From Nissolia schottii (lineage: Eukaryota; Streptophyta; Magnoliopsida; Fabales; Fabaceae): DNA of 64,000 nucleotides. The notes under the pieces are model-generated. The model saw nothing but the letters and a program-made list of their open reading frames with translations. It made no database searches and was not told the DNA's origin. Within the stretch, counting starts at the first letter, position 1. The number at the start of each line of letters is the position of its first letter. The stretch lies in the NCBI GenBank assembly GCA_003254905.1, contig QANU01110798.1:61244-125243 (forward strand). Direction: 5' to 3'. Below are positions 35,522 through 47,870 of this stretch, one piece after another. The position numbers and the translations under genes are program-made.

Positions 35522-35929
35522 CCTTATCCCTGTGGTTGGCAGAGGATAAGTTTGGTTTGGGCCAGTACCATTTTCATCGTGTTTGGTCGCTAATCGCTCG
35601 TGTACGGATATCCTAAAAATATTCCGAACACATATTCGCGATCTACTAATTTTCCTGGTCATGATGGTAGGTCAGGTTAAGGTATTCGTGGACTTTTCTC
35701 GGTAAGAGTATATTTTACGGATACATTTGGGACTTGACGAAATTCTGGTGTTGACCGAAAATTCATCCGAATCTCGCGAAACCTCTGTGAGCTTACGAAA
35801 CCATTATTTTGACTGGTTTATTGGCTAAGAAAATCTTTATAATTAATTTTTCAGTCTAAATAATAGTTTCGAGTACACTTTAATTACTCGAAATCTTTAT
35901 AAGGGGAAAAATCGAGATGTTACACGGGA

Positions 35930-38900
35930 CATTATTAGTGTGTATATATATTTTCAGATGTGCCTACTCTGGTTGATAGGTCGCCATTAGAATGATAGCG
36001 AACACTTCAAAAGTCAAAGCAAATTCTTGAGGTTCGGTAGCTTGTGGAAACTATTGAATGTGCTTAATTACTTTAAGTTTGGAATCTATCTGCCTAGGAA
36101 AAAATTTGCCAAATGCACAACTTCCTTTTTGGAGAGGTTCAGTAGTGTGCTTTATTAACGTAAGAGGATAAAATTAAAGGATGTTTCTTATTTACTCAAA
36201 GGCTACTAGAGTGGCCGACATGGAGGACCCAATTCACAAGGATCGATCATGTCAATGTTCATGAAACCTTAAATTATTGCATGAGAAATGATGAATCATC
36301 CTTATTAGTGTATTTACCAACGGTAATGCTATTTATATAACTAAAAAACATTCAATTACATATAACTAAACAGAAAATTAAATATTATAACTGAACAATT
36401 TTGCGTGTACGGACACACGTGTTAAATATTAGTCGCTTCTATGTTTAATAATGTTTGTTTAATTTTTTTGGTAAGTGGTAATATGCTATTAAAAATCCCA
36501 ACGTGAGCAAGAGTACAACAAAACAATCCTCCTACTGATCATATCCACCTAACTATCATAATCCACCTAACTATCACCTTTCAACCCACCCTCACTCATA
36601 GAAACTCAATAATGATTGGCAAAGACAAGAGTAAGCCTCATTAAAACTATCTCTATGAAAAATTTGGCGGGACAAACCCCTTACTTTTTAAGGAAGGGAA
36701 AAGATTACTCCCCCGCACTAATTAAGAGGTCCAAAAAATTCAAAAAACGCAAAAAAAAAAAGCATCACAGGATTATTCCTCTATATAATTAACGGTAAGT
36801 TAAACACACCTCAAATTAGTCGTGACAAAAGAAAAACACAGGAAATTCAGTAGCCTCCAAAACAAACACACTTGAGACGAAAACAAAGACTACAAGCCCC
36901 GAAGTGGCAACACCTCCATAATATTTATTTATTTATTTTATAATTTTTATTTTTTTTACTATGAAATGTTGTTTATCTGTTTTATTAAATGCAGATAGAT
37001 GTTTTTGAGTTAAACAAATATTTATTTATTTATTTATTTATCAATCCTCCTAATTTAAAATCTCAATCACATTTATTGAATTAATACTTGGATGTTGGAT
37101 AAATTGGAGCTTATATATGTCATTGTGAGTAAAATTTTGAATCAAAGTATTTGTAGGTTATTTCTTAGGAGAATATATTATTTATCTCCTTGCTCCCATG
37201 CAACATTCCACCAGTAAAGTATACCCTCTTTGTTCTCCAATATTAGTCCCTTTTATTTTTTTTAAATTTATTGATAATTAATTATGTCCAAATGCATTAA
37301 AGTATCAATAAATCTAAAAAAGTAAAAAAATACTAACATTGACAAAACGAAAGGAGTAATTAGTTGTTACTTAAAAAAAACAAAAAGTACATTTAGTTGT
37401 CGGAGCCCACTAAGGTCTGAGGTTTCTATATTCAGTTTGCTTTATTTAACAGAACACTTAAACAAAGACTTGCCAACGAATACTTTATCCTATTTTTTTC
37501 CCCTGAAACTATTCGTCCGTTAAATCTCAGGCGGAATCAGGGCAACAAACACGTAGTGTTTGGAACATTTTCTCTCAAAATTATTGGTAATCTAAATTAT
37601 CTTTTAAAAATATTATCACCTTTTAAATTATTAACAATATTATATTACTATGTTTGATATACAAAGATAATATGTAACTGATAATATACTTTATTTTTTT
37701 TATATATAAAAAAGATTACTAAGTAATATACTCATTTTACTGTAATAACCTCAAAATAATAATATAACAAAAATTAAAAAAATAAATAATAGCCATTATT
37801 ATTATTATTATTATTAACTTAAATTTTTTTAAATAATTATAAAAATATTTACAATAATATCTAAATTTATGTTTAGTTACATAATTTTTCTAATTTTTAT
37901 TTTCAAAAATTGAATTTTTAAAGTTGAACTAAAAATATTAAAAAAAAAATCTAAATAATCATATAATTAGGACGTTAAATTATATTTTATATTTTTAAGG
38001 GAGAAGGTGTATTGGGCGGAGCAACTCTTCCTCCTGCAATTGAGGATTTTTAGGGATGAATCTCCTTGAAATTCCTCTAGTGGATAGAAAATTCAGACGG
38101 AGCAGGAACTGGGCAGAGTATTCACTGAATGTGATTGGAACAATATATTCCCAGACACGGTGTTGCGTGGAATAAAATGGTCAAGGTTTGATCACGTGCC
38201 ACGTGGCATTTTCAAAATGGCCAAGACGGTAGCAAAGAAGATCATCCCAATGCAAGCAAAGATTCTTTCCATTGGTGAAGTGGAGATCAATTCAGATGCC
38301 AAGAGATTTTGGGGGTTTGGGTATGTATGTGTGATATTCTCATGAGAAGTTATAAGGTATATCAGAATCTATCAAGGAAAAGTAATAGGAGGCTGCAGTG
38401 GTGGGTTGGTTTGAGCTACAAACCCGAGAATGATTCTTATGTTATGTGATTAGGGGAATTTTAACTATAAATAAATTATAATGTAACGTGTGGTGGATTA
38501 TCTTAGGCGTGGAAAGCGGCTTTAATAACAGAACCGACACAAGCATCAATTGACTTTTGAGATCCAATTTCTAATAGAAGAAGTGGGCTGTGTACAGTGG
38601 GAGAGTTATCTATGATCTCTGAATTGACCTTGGTAGAAACTTGGATTAAAATGGATGCTTGTTTGGGATGGGATCTGGGATTTGTTAGAAATAAATTCAA
38701 GCATATCAAAAGCTATTTCAAGAATATTGATCTGAGAATTGATAGAGTAAGGATGAACAAGGGGGAAGAATGGAAATTTTCAACACTAGGTATGGATTGC
38801 AAGATAAGAGGAGGGGTCTACATATTCAAGCGGCTTTGTGAAATAAAATAAAGGAAGAAGGTATGCAGTTCTGTTTGGTGATTGCTGATTTCATGCGGTC

Positions 38901-40040
38901 TGTATCTATCTATCTATTGTACTATATGTTTTGGTTGCTTTGCATCATTAAATTAGGGGGTTCAAAAAGTCTGTTGGTGTTTTGGTTGGTCCTAGGAGAA
39001 TTCTGGTTTGAGGGGGAGTGTGTTTGCTTGTTGAATGGTTTTTGAAACTTCCATGTACCCTTGCTAACCTGACACATTGATTAAAAAAATAAAAAAAGGT
39101 ATGGGCCCCTATGCACCAAGAATCACACAGATATATGCAACACCAATAATGTGTGTGACTCGTCAGCATTTGAAAATTGAGGGCATGTTCATAGTTCATA
39201 GTTCATTGTCAAAGTACTTGTTGCTTTAACTTCTTTTTATATAAACAGCATGAACTTTCCGTGGAGTACACGGCTCAATTTGGAATTTGGGCTATCAATC
39301 TAATTTTTACACTCGGTTTACTATATAAGTGAGCTTTCTTTCTTTTTTTCCCTAACTTATTATGACTTTCTCCAACTCATTATTATAAGTACTATAAATT
39401 AGATTAACTTTAATTAGTTCATATCTTGAAATTAGTCACACAATGGCGGTCAAATCATTATCCGCTGCCACTATTGGGTCATTATTAAAGTCATAAATAT
39501 TAGTAATTAAATAATCAGATTGAGATTATCAGAAGAACTGTCAAAAAGTAATAATTAAGAACGTGCCCTAAGTATCCTAAGTTTTTGTTTGATATCGATC
39601 ATTATGTTTAAGAAAACTACAGCACAGTTAAAGCTTCTCAGCAGATATATATACACACACGCGCGGTGCATGAGTAAATCAATTCGATCAATTAAGGCTC
39701 ATCCAAGTAATTTGGTACTTAAAACAAGTTTTCTTTACCCTGGAAACTTTTGGCATGCATGATTTAGACAAGAGAAATAAATTACTCTGAATAAAAGTAT
39801 TGCAAAAACCACAGCACATTCTAGCTGCATATATTTTTCTTGGTTAAACGAGGGGTGTTCTTCTATTGTAGGCAATCTTGTTCGAACATTTGAAATCTCA
39901 CCAGGGACATTACTCTCTGGACACCAATTTTTCTATACCCAGGTTTCGAAATCGAAACCACTGGTTATTTGATTGTGGTTAAGGTGGGTGCAGGGACTTG
40001 GTCTTCGGTCTCTCTTTGGGTCTTTAGGTGAATTTTGCAC
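35930..40040. other. Intergenic region, no supported gene
   Basis: AT-rich with a Stowaway MITE at 37224 and an ATTT microsatellite near 37020. From 38000 to 38870 base composition is more even and several ORFs of 60-84 codons occur (for example one starting MLRGIKWSRFDHVPRG at 38160), but the frames are broken and I recognise no domain. This may be another decayed retroelement. Confidence 0.45.
37224..37356. mobile_element. Stowaway-type MITE (Tc1/mariner)
   Basis: About 133 bp between TA dinucleotides (37222-37223 and 37357-37358). The left end is CCCTCTTTGTTCTCCAATAT and the right end, reverse-complemented, is CTCCTTTCGTTTTGTCAATG. Both lead into TTTATTGATA in the centre. The CTCC/CCCT-rich ends and the TA duplication fit the Stowaway family. 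Confidence 0.75.
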
Positions 40041-40049
40041 AAATCAAAG

Positions 40050-41035
40050 GCGATGACCGCGAAAGCAGTGCCCAGGACAAATTGTGCTAAATTGGCTATA
40101 GCATTTCTAGCATTCCTATTACTGGAAGGTACACTTGGGGTTTAATTTAATCCAAGGGAGGGTAAAGGCTGCTGATTTTAATTTTATTGTAGATAAATCA
40201 AAGCTAAATTGTCCTCTTGGAAACATGTCACTCTCAATAACTTGCTGGTGTGGTGGTTAATATTATTCCAAACTATGTTATTTCTGCTGCTTGGTTACTT
40301 GAATGTATTTGCATTAGCATTGATAACATCACAAGGAAATTTAATTTATTTGGGGCCGACAAGAAGAAGAAGAGAGAGTGGGGTAAGGTTATGAGCCCAA
40401 AGGTGGAATGCGGGCTGGGTATTCATTGGGCTCGAATCTCAATGTGTTGTATGCCTCTCCTCTTTGTTGTATCCTTTGGTGGGTTTGGAGGAGTAGGAAT
40501 GCACACGTTATTTCGAATCACAAGATTTACCTCGTGTGCTACGCGGTTGGTTGGTTGGGAATGGCCTCCAGAGGGTTACGTTAGAATTATTGTTGATGGA
40601 AGCTCATTGGGTAATCCGGACCGGTAGGTTTTGGTGCTTTGCTATAGGGAGATGACGGCCGCTGGATTCATGGCTTTACAATTGGCATTGCAGTAACATT
40701 ACAGCCGAGATTCGTGCTATTCACCAAGGGCTCTGCCTTGCCTCGCAGTTGGGATATCGCAAAGTGGTTTGTGAGAGTGATTCACTTAAACCGGTTCGTT
40801 TGGTGACCAAAACGAATTTGCTTCCTATTTTCCACCTGCTTTTGGCTATTATCCTCGCTATTCGGGACGTTACCATTTGTCATGTGTTGCGCGAGGCCAA
40901 TTCCTATGTTGATTTTATGGCAAAGTTAGCTTTTAGCGACTTTTTTTGCACAGATTATATGGGGACTCTCTACATTGGATAATTATTTTTTTTTGTTTTA
41001 TTTTTATCAGCACAAAAAAAAAGAATAAACATCTG
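40050..41035 (+). pseudogene. LINE (L1-like) remnant: RT thumb region and RNase H
   Basis: Frame-shifted translation gives LGFNLIQGRVKAADFNFIVD, then KAKLSSWK (40190-40215), IPNYVISAAWLLECICISID, KVECGLGIHWARIS, and after a gap the RNase H (RVT_3) part: PPEGYVRIIVDGSSLGNPDR (40565-40624), IRAIHQGLCLASQLGYRK-like words, VVCESDSLKPV and REANSYVDFMAKLA (to 40940). The zf-RVT region between them is missing. The 3' side is T-rich and then A-rich (41017-41030), possibly the old tail. No intact ORF remains. Confidence 0.8.
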
Positions 41036-42592
41036 CCATTCCAACAAACCATTCGTTTGGTAGTTGCATATATTATACACTAGAGGAAGTACTTTATTTG
41101 AGCAGCTAAAACCAATTATAATGTTCATGCACTGTTTGGTATTGTTAGTGTAATTACGTAAACTAGAAGTTTTTGATTCAAGTGGGCAATCCCATAGTCT
41201 TGCTGCTCCAATTAGACAAAGTCATCATACTCGTTGAGGAGTCTCTGGAGTTTGATTGGATTCATTTTTCTTGATGCTCCAAGACGTTTTGGTGAACTGT
41301 TTTTTTGCAACAATTTGAGTGCATTTGGATGCGCTTGTGATTGCAGTATAGGAATTCGTTTTGATGTGTATTTTATAGGTGGTTTAGGGTAGTTATTTTT
41401 CGTTATAAGGAAATTAAGTTTTTTTTTTCAATGGTTAATTTTCATTAATCATGACAAATTCACCAAGAAAAATAATGAACTCTAATTATATCAGGTTTTG
41501 ACCACTGTGACTTAACACATAAGACAAGAGTTGGCCAAGCTTCTTTAAAACCTCTTGAAAAAAAAAATCAAACGGAGAAAAAACCCTTACTCTTATAAAA
41601 CAAAAATAGTACCCAACCAACCCACGCTAAGACAAACACTTATAGCATCCACAACAATGTCAGCAGAACAATGGCAAAAAGTACACCAAATTACAAAAGC
41701 TAAAAACATAAAATAAAGCACCACTAAGAGTTCAGTATGTCACACTCGCCCTGCACCCTAACCTTTCTATCATGGCTGATTGCATGGCAATAATTAGTGT
41801 TAATGGATTAAAAGTAGAGCATCATATGTAACCCCAAACTTCATAAATATTGAGATACACCGTGAATTTCTTGCTATAGAGTAACAACAATTTTCTTTTT
41901 GATCTAAGCTATTAGTATGCATAGTGTATCGGTTCCTGATTAATTTTAGTTTGAGTTAGACCGAACTATTATAAAGTTTTTCTCTAATATTAATTTTCAT
42001 TCATAACCTCAAACATTTTTTCGGTAGATGCAAATTCATGTTTTGGTAGAATTCATAACTTCAAACTTGAGCCCTTAAAAACAAATATCAAACTTTTGAA
42101 CTAACCAAATATTGTTGGTAGAAACAATATTTATTGCAAGGAAAATGATGATCATGAGAGCAACTCCTGTTGAACAATATATGGTTTACTTTGTGAAAGC
42201 CTTTAATTAACACCCAATTCTTTCCTTGCACAAGTTTTAAGCTCCTGTTAAAACAAGTCAAAGTTTGTTTTGAGTGAACGCGCTTCATGACTTGCCCTGT
42301 TATACTTGCAGGATTATAACACAATAGATAAACATTTTGCTAGGGCATAATCTCATTGACGAATGGCTTCATCAAAAAATAGATAGGTAATCTGGACTGC
42401 AGGCAGTAGCCCAAGCTATCTTCTGTATTTGCTTTTCCAATAATTGCCATGTCAAATCACTGTCAAAATTTAGGAGACCATCTGTTTCCTTTTTATAATC
42501 TTTAATACAGCTGAAACCGATCCATGATGAACTCGAACAAGTATAATTTTCTTTCGAATTCACGGGGTACACCCAAAAGGCATTATTGACTG
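41036..42592. other. Intergenic / 3' flank of the methyltransferase gene
   Basis: No supported gene. The part next to 42592 should contain the 3' UTR of the minus-strand methyltransferase gene. ORFs at 42088-42324 and 42372-42647 overlap that UTR or the last exon in another frame. Confidence 0.5.
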
Positions 42593-45252
42593 CTAACTCA
42601 GTGCAGGTTTCTGGAACTTCCCGTGCACCCACACCCTTCGCATGCACTTCCCTTTCTGGCGATTTACAGACTTAACACAACAATAATCAAGCTCAAGCTG
42701 CAAAGTTCAAAGACTATAAAATTTAGGAGTAGTCAGCACAAAAATCAATATGCCAGAAACACTACAGAGACTTTATAGACACCCAAAAAATTACAGGAAC
42801 TTCGACAGATGGTATAGACTGTATGAACAAACATGATATTGGTTAACTGACACTAAGCTCAATTCACATGTATAATTTTTCTATTCAATATCATCCTATC
42901 GCAAATAAGTATATAACTTTTATGCACGAATCAGGATCACAAGTCACAATTTATGTTCCTATTTGTAAAAAGATACAGCAGATATATTCATCCCAAAAAC
43001 TATTTTCCATTCAAAAAAGAAAGTACCTCAGTGAAGCCTGCACTCACAAATAGGTCTCGTACAGTATCCAAACAAAAGAAATATGATCGTGTTCCATCCG
43101 ACCGCATGTATTCCCTGAAGCCCACTCTCTTGTCTTGCTCAAATCGAAGCATGGTCATATCATAGAGGCCTGATTTCTTGGGCGTCAGTCATTGGCATGG
43201 CAGCATACAGAGTTCAAAGAAACTATATACCATAAAGCTATAGATTTATCTCCCCACAAACTCAGAAGAAGATTAAGTTGATTAGTTTGTTTATTACCAT
43301 AATCCCTGAATAAAACCATGCCTCCAGGCTTTAACACAGAAAAGCATTCCTTGATGGACCTTGGCATCCTTTCCAGCGGTATTGCTGATAGGGTGAATAT
43401 CTGACATTAGAAGTCAAAACAAGCAACTAGACAATTACAATTCAAGGCCATTAATGTTAACTCAAAACACTTATATACGAGTCTATAACCTAGTTTATGG
43501 ATTTAGAAATAAGGACATAAAAGTGTTACATATGAGGAAGAATTCAAAGAGCCGTCATAGAAAAATTAAGCATCAGTAAGGCAAAACAATCATAAACCAT
43601 ATGAATACTTGGAAATTTATAGTAAGCACTACAGCAACTGAAAAATATGAGCCACAAGCAAATTTAAAAGTAAATATAAAGTCACTGAAAAAGTATGAAT
43701 ATGTGTATCTTACAAATTAAGCCTGTGAAATGTAGAGACAATGAATGTTATGCAACATAATGACGGAGCGAATTGCAGTCAAAACACTTTGCATGTTGTT
43801 AGGAGTAGGAATGAGTAGTCAGAGACATTGCCGATAAAGAGAAACACTTGAAATAACGAATACCAAAATGAAATGACCCAAGGTGCTGATTTTGGCTCAA
43901 ATTTAGACTCCAGGTTTGGATGCACCATATCAACAAACTTGATAATTTTAAAGGGGAAAAAAGCTCATACCAATGTTACAAAATCTACTCCGCCAACACA
44001 ACAGTCCAGTTCTTCTGATGAGTATGAATTCGTAAAATGCGCTCCATTATCCTCTCCAAAATCTGCAGGCAAACAGAAAGAACTAACATTTTATGGAGCG
44101 GACAATAACTTCAAATAGTATAATCAGCATAATCAAGGTCATGCAGTTAACCTGACAAGCAGTTTGCATGCTTTTTCGAAAATTTATCTCTGCAAGGGTT
44201 GCATGCCAACCAATTTGGGAATCCATTAGTTGAAAGATCACAACAGAATGTACGAAAACGGTGTTCAAAATCAACAACTGGGGAAGCACTTATGATCACT
44301 TTAGCCCTCTCAAGAGTCTCGTCACTGCAGTCGCATGCATAAACGATCACATCTTTGTTGGCCCTACACAGACAAAAGTCTCATAATAACAAAAACAGCA
44401 AGCAATGGCAAATATCCAAAATGAGTAAAAGGTAGCCATTTAATTTCAATCTGCTAATTCAAATAAATCATAAACGAACCAAAACCACTATTTTGCAGTT
44501 CTTAACCATAGCTTCAACCAAAAAACAAAAAACCTCAATTATGCTGCAACACAAAATAATTCAAGAAAAAACCAACTTGTTTCCGTTACAAAATCTTGTT
44601 TCAGCAAACAAGTTAAAAACAACGTATCATTTCTGTAATTAATATCGAAAACAAGAAATAAAAACAGAAATCATAAATGCATAGCCTTCCAGTTCCTACC
44701 ACAAGCTAGACACAGAAATATTCAGGTAAAACGGTCAAATTTCTCGGTGAAAGTGCGAAATTGCGGCACGAGAAAGCCAAAATCCACGAAAACTTAGGTT
44801 AATCGCCACAATTTTCCGATCAAATAATATATGAACGAACTATCTAATTAACAATAACGGTAGCATTGATTAGGGTTAAAAAAGACTAAAAAGAGTAGTA
44901 TGCAGAAAGCAACAGAGAGAAAGAGAGAGAACCGTAGTATTGGAAGAGCTGTACTGCCATTGCCGCAACCGGCTTCCAAAAGCTTAGCGTTTGGGCGACG
45001 CGAGAGCAGCTCGGGAAACTCTTTAAGCAAATAGCGTCGCTCCTTGAAGAACTTTCCGGCGGAATGACGAACGTGGAATCGCTTCCAAGCTTGGACGTCC
45101 GCTTCGGATCGTGAATGTGATTGCGAGGGTTGGAAGGGAAGAAAGTGGTAGCGAAAGGAAGGGTTTGATTCCGCGTCAGCTCTTAATTCTTCCCACTCGA
45201 AGTCCTTACAGAAGTATTCTGCTTCTGATCCTGTGTCGCCTTCGCTGCTCAT
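42593..45252 (-). CDS. METTL2/6/8-type AdoMet methyltransferase, probable tRNA m3C enzyme (324 aa)
   Basis: Six exons: 44933-45252, 44152-44363, 43971-44062, 43298-43400, 43027-43169, 42593-42697. All introns are GT-AG with consistent phases, total 975 nt. The start is MSSEGDTGSEAEYF. Exon 1 carries the family motifs DFEWEELRADAE, AWKRFHVRH and FFKERRYLLKEFPEL, then the AdoMet-binding loop LLEAGCGNGSTALPIL. Exon 2 has VIVYACDCSDETLERAK, the acidic strand that holds the ribose. Exons 3-5 give CVGGVDFVTLIFTLSAI, FSVLKPGGMVLFRDYG and FFCLDTVRDLFVSAGF. The last exon ends KCMRRVWVHGKFQKP. In yeast and animals this family (Trm140/METTL2/6) makes 3-methylcytidine at position 32 of tRNA-Ser/Thr/Arg; that activity here is inferred from family. 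Length is normal. Confidence 0.9.
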
Positions 45253-47280
45253 TCTCCGTTTTTCTCACACCCTCACTTTTGCCCTTGCATCGAACGACAC
45301 CCAAGGCATCAGTCGTTTATGAGTTTGTTCAAAGGCCCATTAGATGATCTTATTCTTATTGTGGGTTTAAAAAAGAAAGCCTTATTTAAACTTTCACTCT
45401 CCAAGATTTGATATGTCCAAATAAAAACTTCTTTTAGTTGGATTTAAGAGAGGAAGAAAAGGTTTTTAGGGGCTTAATAAAATCATAAATCCAACTAAGA
45501 TTTCTTTTTGGGCGAAGGCTTCGATGCTTCGACCAAATTCAGGTACTTTATGCTTGTTGTTTCAAAATGAGGGGTGTAGCATAGACTTAGGGAATCTCAA
45601 GTGCCCATGAGTTATGAAATGGAATGAACGTCTACAGATTTGTGGGGTTTTAACATGTTTGTGGTTTTGGGAGTGAAAAATTTCCAAAATATGGGTTGGA
45701 ATGAGAAATTACGAAAATATGGGGCAAATTTCTGAAATCGCCACAAGGAGTGGCGATTTCAGAAAATCCGAAAATTAAAAAAAATAAAAATTTCAGATGT
45801 CTGAAATCGCCATCCCCTGTGACGATTTCAGACTAAAAAAAAATAAAAAATTCAAAAAGTCTGAAATCACCACAGGGGGTGGCAATTTCAGACTGCGGCG
45901 ATTTCAAACTTTAAAAAAAACAAAAAATAAAAAAAAATTACAATCTCTGAAATCGACACAGTAAGTGGTGATTTCAGAGAATAAAACCATACATCTGTAA
46001 TTTTTTTCCTACCACCATACTTTGGGAATATTAAAGTTTTGAAACCATAAAAATGTAAAAAATCCCAGATTTGCGTGGCTAACCAATATTGTATGCGTTT
46101 GAGACATTACTAGTGTTAGTGGGACGACGATGTTTCGATGCAACGGAATTTGTTAGTTTGCAAATAATTTATGTGTATTGATTTTTTAGTTTGCAAATAA
46201 TTGGGAGGTTGAGGAATTAATTAAACAATAACGTCTCATTAGGTTTGTAGGGTTTAGGGCTAGCGTAGTCTCATTTGTTGATGCGACGGAGGGGTGTTTG
46301 CGACGGTGGCCGGTAGCGGACATAACGGTTATTACCCAAAAGGAATTGGTTGCTTCCTTATGTAGCCATGGTCTGGAGGTGTTAAACTTGTTGTTGAGAT
46401 CCCTTAGAATGGAGGTGAGTTGAATCGTAGAAATAAGTTGTTAAATTGGGTTGTGATGATCAATTGGTGCTTTCGTTGGCCATAGCAATACAGATGAAGA
46501 GAAAGAGGATTGAACTAAATGGAAGAGTCCGTTCTGATGGTTGATGGTGCAGGTGCCATGGGCGGTGGTCATTTTTTTTTATTAAAAAAAGTTATTTTTT
46601 TTTCGCGTGTGGATATGGTGTGTGTTTGTGTGGGCATAAAAGGCTCAAATGTGAAAGCAGCCATTAAAGGATAGTAAAGGTCCGTTGGTGTTATATTTTT
46701 GAATGGGTGACACAGAGATTGTCGTCTATCTCTTTATCAAATAATTTTAAAAACCAAATCAACCAAATTGGAATGCAATATAGGGCTAACTCGAGTCGTC
46801 TCACGAAGAAGAAATTTATAAACCAAATCCAAACACAATTCAATGGGTTTTTTTTTTATAAGAATTAAGCAAAGATGAATAACAATAACTAAGACAATAT
46901 CCCGCATACGGCGTTTCTAGACTAAAGATCAATTATCATTGGTTCCTATAATCATTATTCATAAGGGGTGTTGTTTGCTAGTTGAAATCTCTAGCTAACT
47001 TGAACATCCTAATTAGATCTAATTAGTTCCCTTAAAGTTCCAAAATCCTAAGCCAATAAACCCTACAATCGTCAAAGTCTATTAACCTAGAATCAATCCT
47101 AACCACAACATGCAATCGCTATATCACAAATTAGGAAGGGAACAAGCATGAATAAACCTTAAGCACCGAACCTCTAATTGATCCTAATCTAGAATTACCG
47201 CATGCAAGATATTATGAAAACTACTTCTCCATGGGTGGAGGATAAAAGCTTATGATGAATAGATTAAATGCAGAAATCTA
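45253..47280. other. Intergenic region with hairpin cluster
   Basis: No supported gene. It starts as the upstream region of the methyltransferase gene and includes the four hairpins listed separately. The part 46100-46800 has more even composition but no convincing frame. Confidence 0.45.
45731..45978. repeat. Four 33-nt hairpins with TCTGAAATCGCCAC arms
   Basis: Units at 45731-45763, 45800-45832, 45860-45892 and 45946-45978, each exactly 33 nt with 14-nt arms and a 5-nt loop. The first is perfect (TCTGAAATCGCCAC, loop, reverse complement); the others carry a few substitutions. A-rich spacers of 36, 27 and 53 nt separate them. Not coding. Confidence 0.85.
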
Positions 47281-47572
47281 AGAATTGAAGAAAACGATAA
47301 AAACCTTAATTGATTCGATGGCGAGAAACAACGAGAATCCAAAAGCGGTCGCGAAAGCTTCAATAATCTTTAAACTTAAGAGACTAGAGTAATAGCACTA
47401 ACATCAACCTATTGTTGTAGTGAAAAGAGAGAGAATAATGTAGAAAACCTAGTCTAAAGGGTGTCGTCACGGAACTGAGAGAGAAGTCCCCAATTGTGTT
47501 CGCCCTCTATCTATTTATAACCTCTAGTGTGTTTAAAATTAGGTTTTATGCATTTTGGGCCTTTGCGATCGT

Positions 47573-47870
47573 GTCTCGTGCGAGTTGCATTGTGTCTCAC
47601 GCGAGACATGCTTCCAGAATCGAATTATTTACTCTCTGTTTGTCACGTCTCGTGCAAGATGAGTTAGTGTTTCACGCGAGACACCTTCCAAAATCCAAAT
47701 CCTTGCTTTCTGTGTGCTATGTCTCGCGCGAGATGAAATCGTGTCTCGCGCAAGACGTCTTCCAAAATTCAAATCCTTACTTTCTGTTTGTTTCAACTCG
47801 TGCGACACACTAAAGACTTCTTAAGTCTCACGCGAGATGCTCCTCTAACTCACAATTTGGCTCTTTTCTT
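47573..47870. repeat. Four-copy 74-bp tandem repeat with GTCTCGYGCGAGAC-like palindromes
   Basis: Repeat starts at about 47573, 47647, 47721 and 47794. Each unit has two copies of a GTCTCGCGCGAGAC-like palindrome and a TTCCAAAATCCAAATCCTTACTTTCTGTTTG-like linker. Just upstream is a TATA-like CTATTTATAACC (about 47510), so the array may belong to an LTR leader, but LTR ends were not found. The many CG dinucleotides are unusual for an AT-rich plant repeat. Confidence 0.75.

Larger units (their letters stand above)
32890..35924 (-). mobile_element. Solo LTR, 3,035 bp, perfect 5-bp target duplication
   Basis: The plus strand begins TGTAACACCCCTGC and ends CGAGATGTTACA. It is flanked on both sides by CGGGA (32885-32889 and 35925-35929). 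On the minus strand it reads TGTAACATCTCG to GGGGTGTTACA, the usual orientation of plant gypsy LTRs, with a TATA-like GATAAATAGG near 35410. There is no internal domain, so it is a solo LTR made by unequal recombination. It contains CATG/TCGTATTCATG repeats (33770-34390), a palindrome cluster (34701-35000) and a (TG)n tract (35456-35518). Its length is large even for plant LTRs. Confidence 0.85.

Noticed and set aside
40053-40145. 30-codon ORF that looks like a signal peptide (MTAKAVPRTNCAKLAIAFLA)
   Set aside because: In another frame the same DNA continues into LINE reverse transcriptase (LGFNLIQGRV), so it is a piece of a retroelement.
45731-45978. CRISPR-like array of equal-length repeats
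   Set aside because: Plant nuclear context, only four units, A-rich spacers of unequal length and no cas genes.
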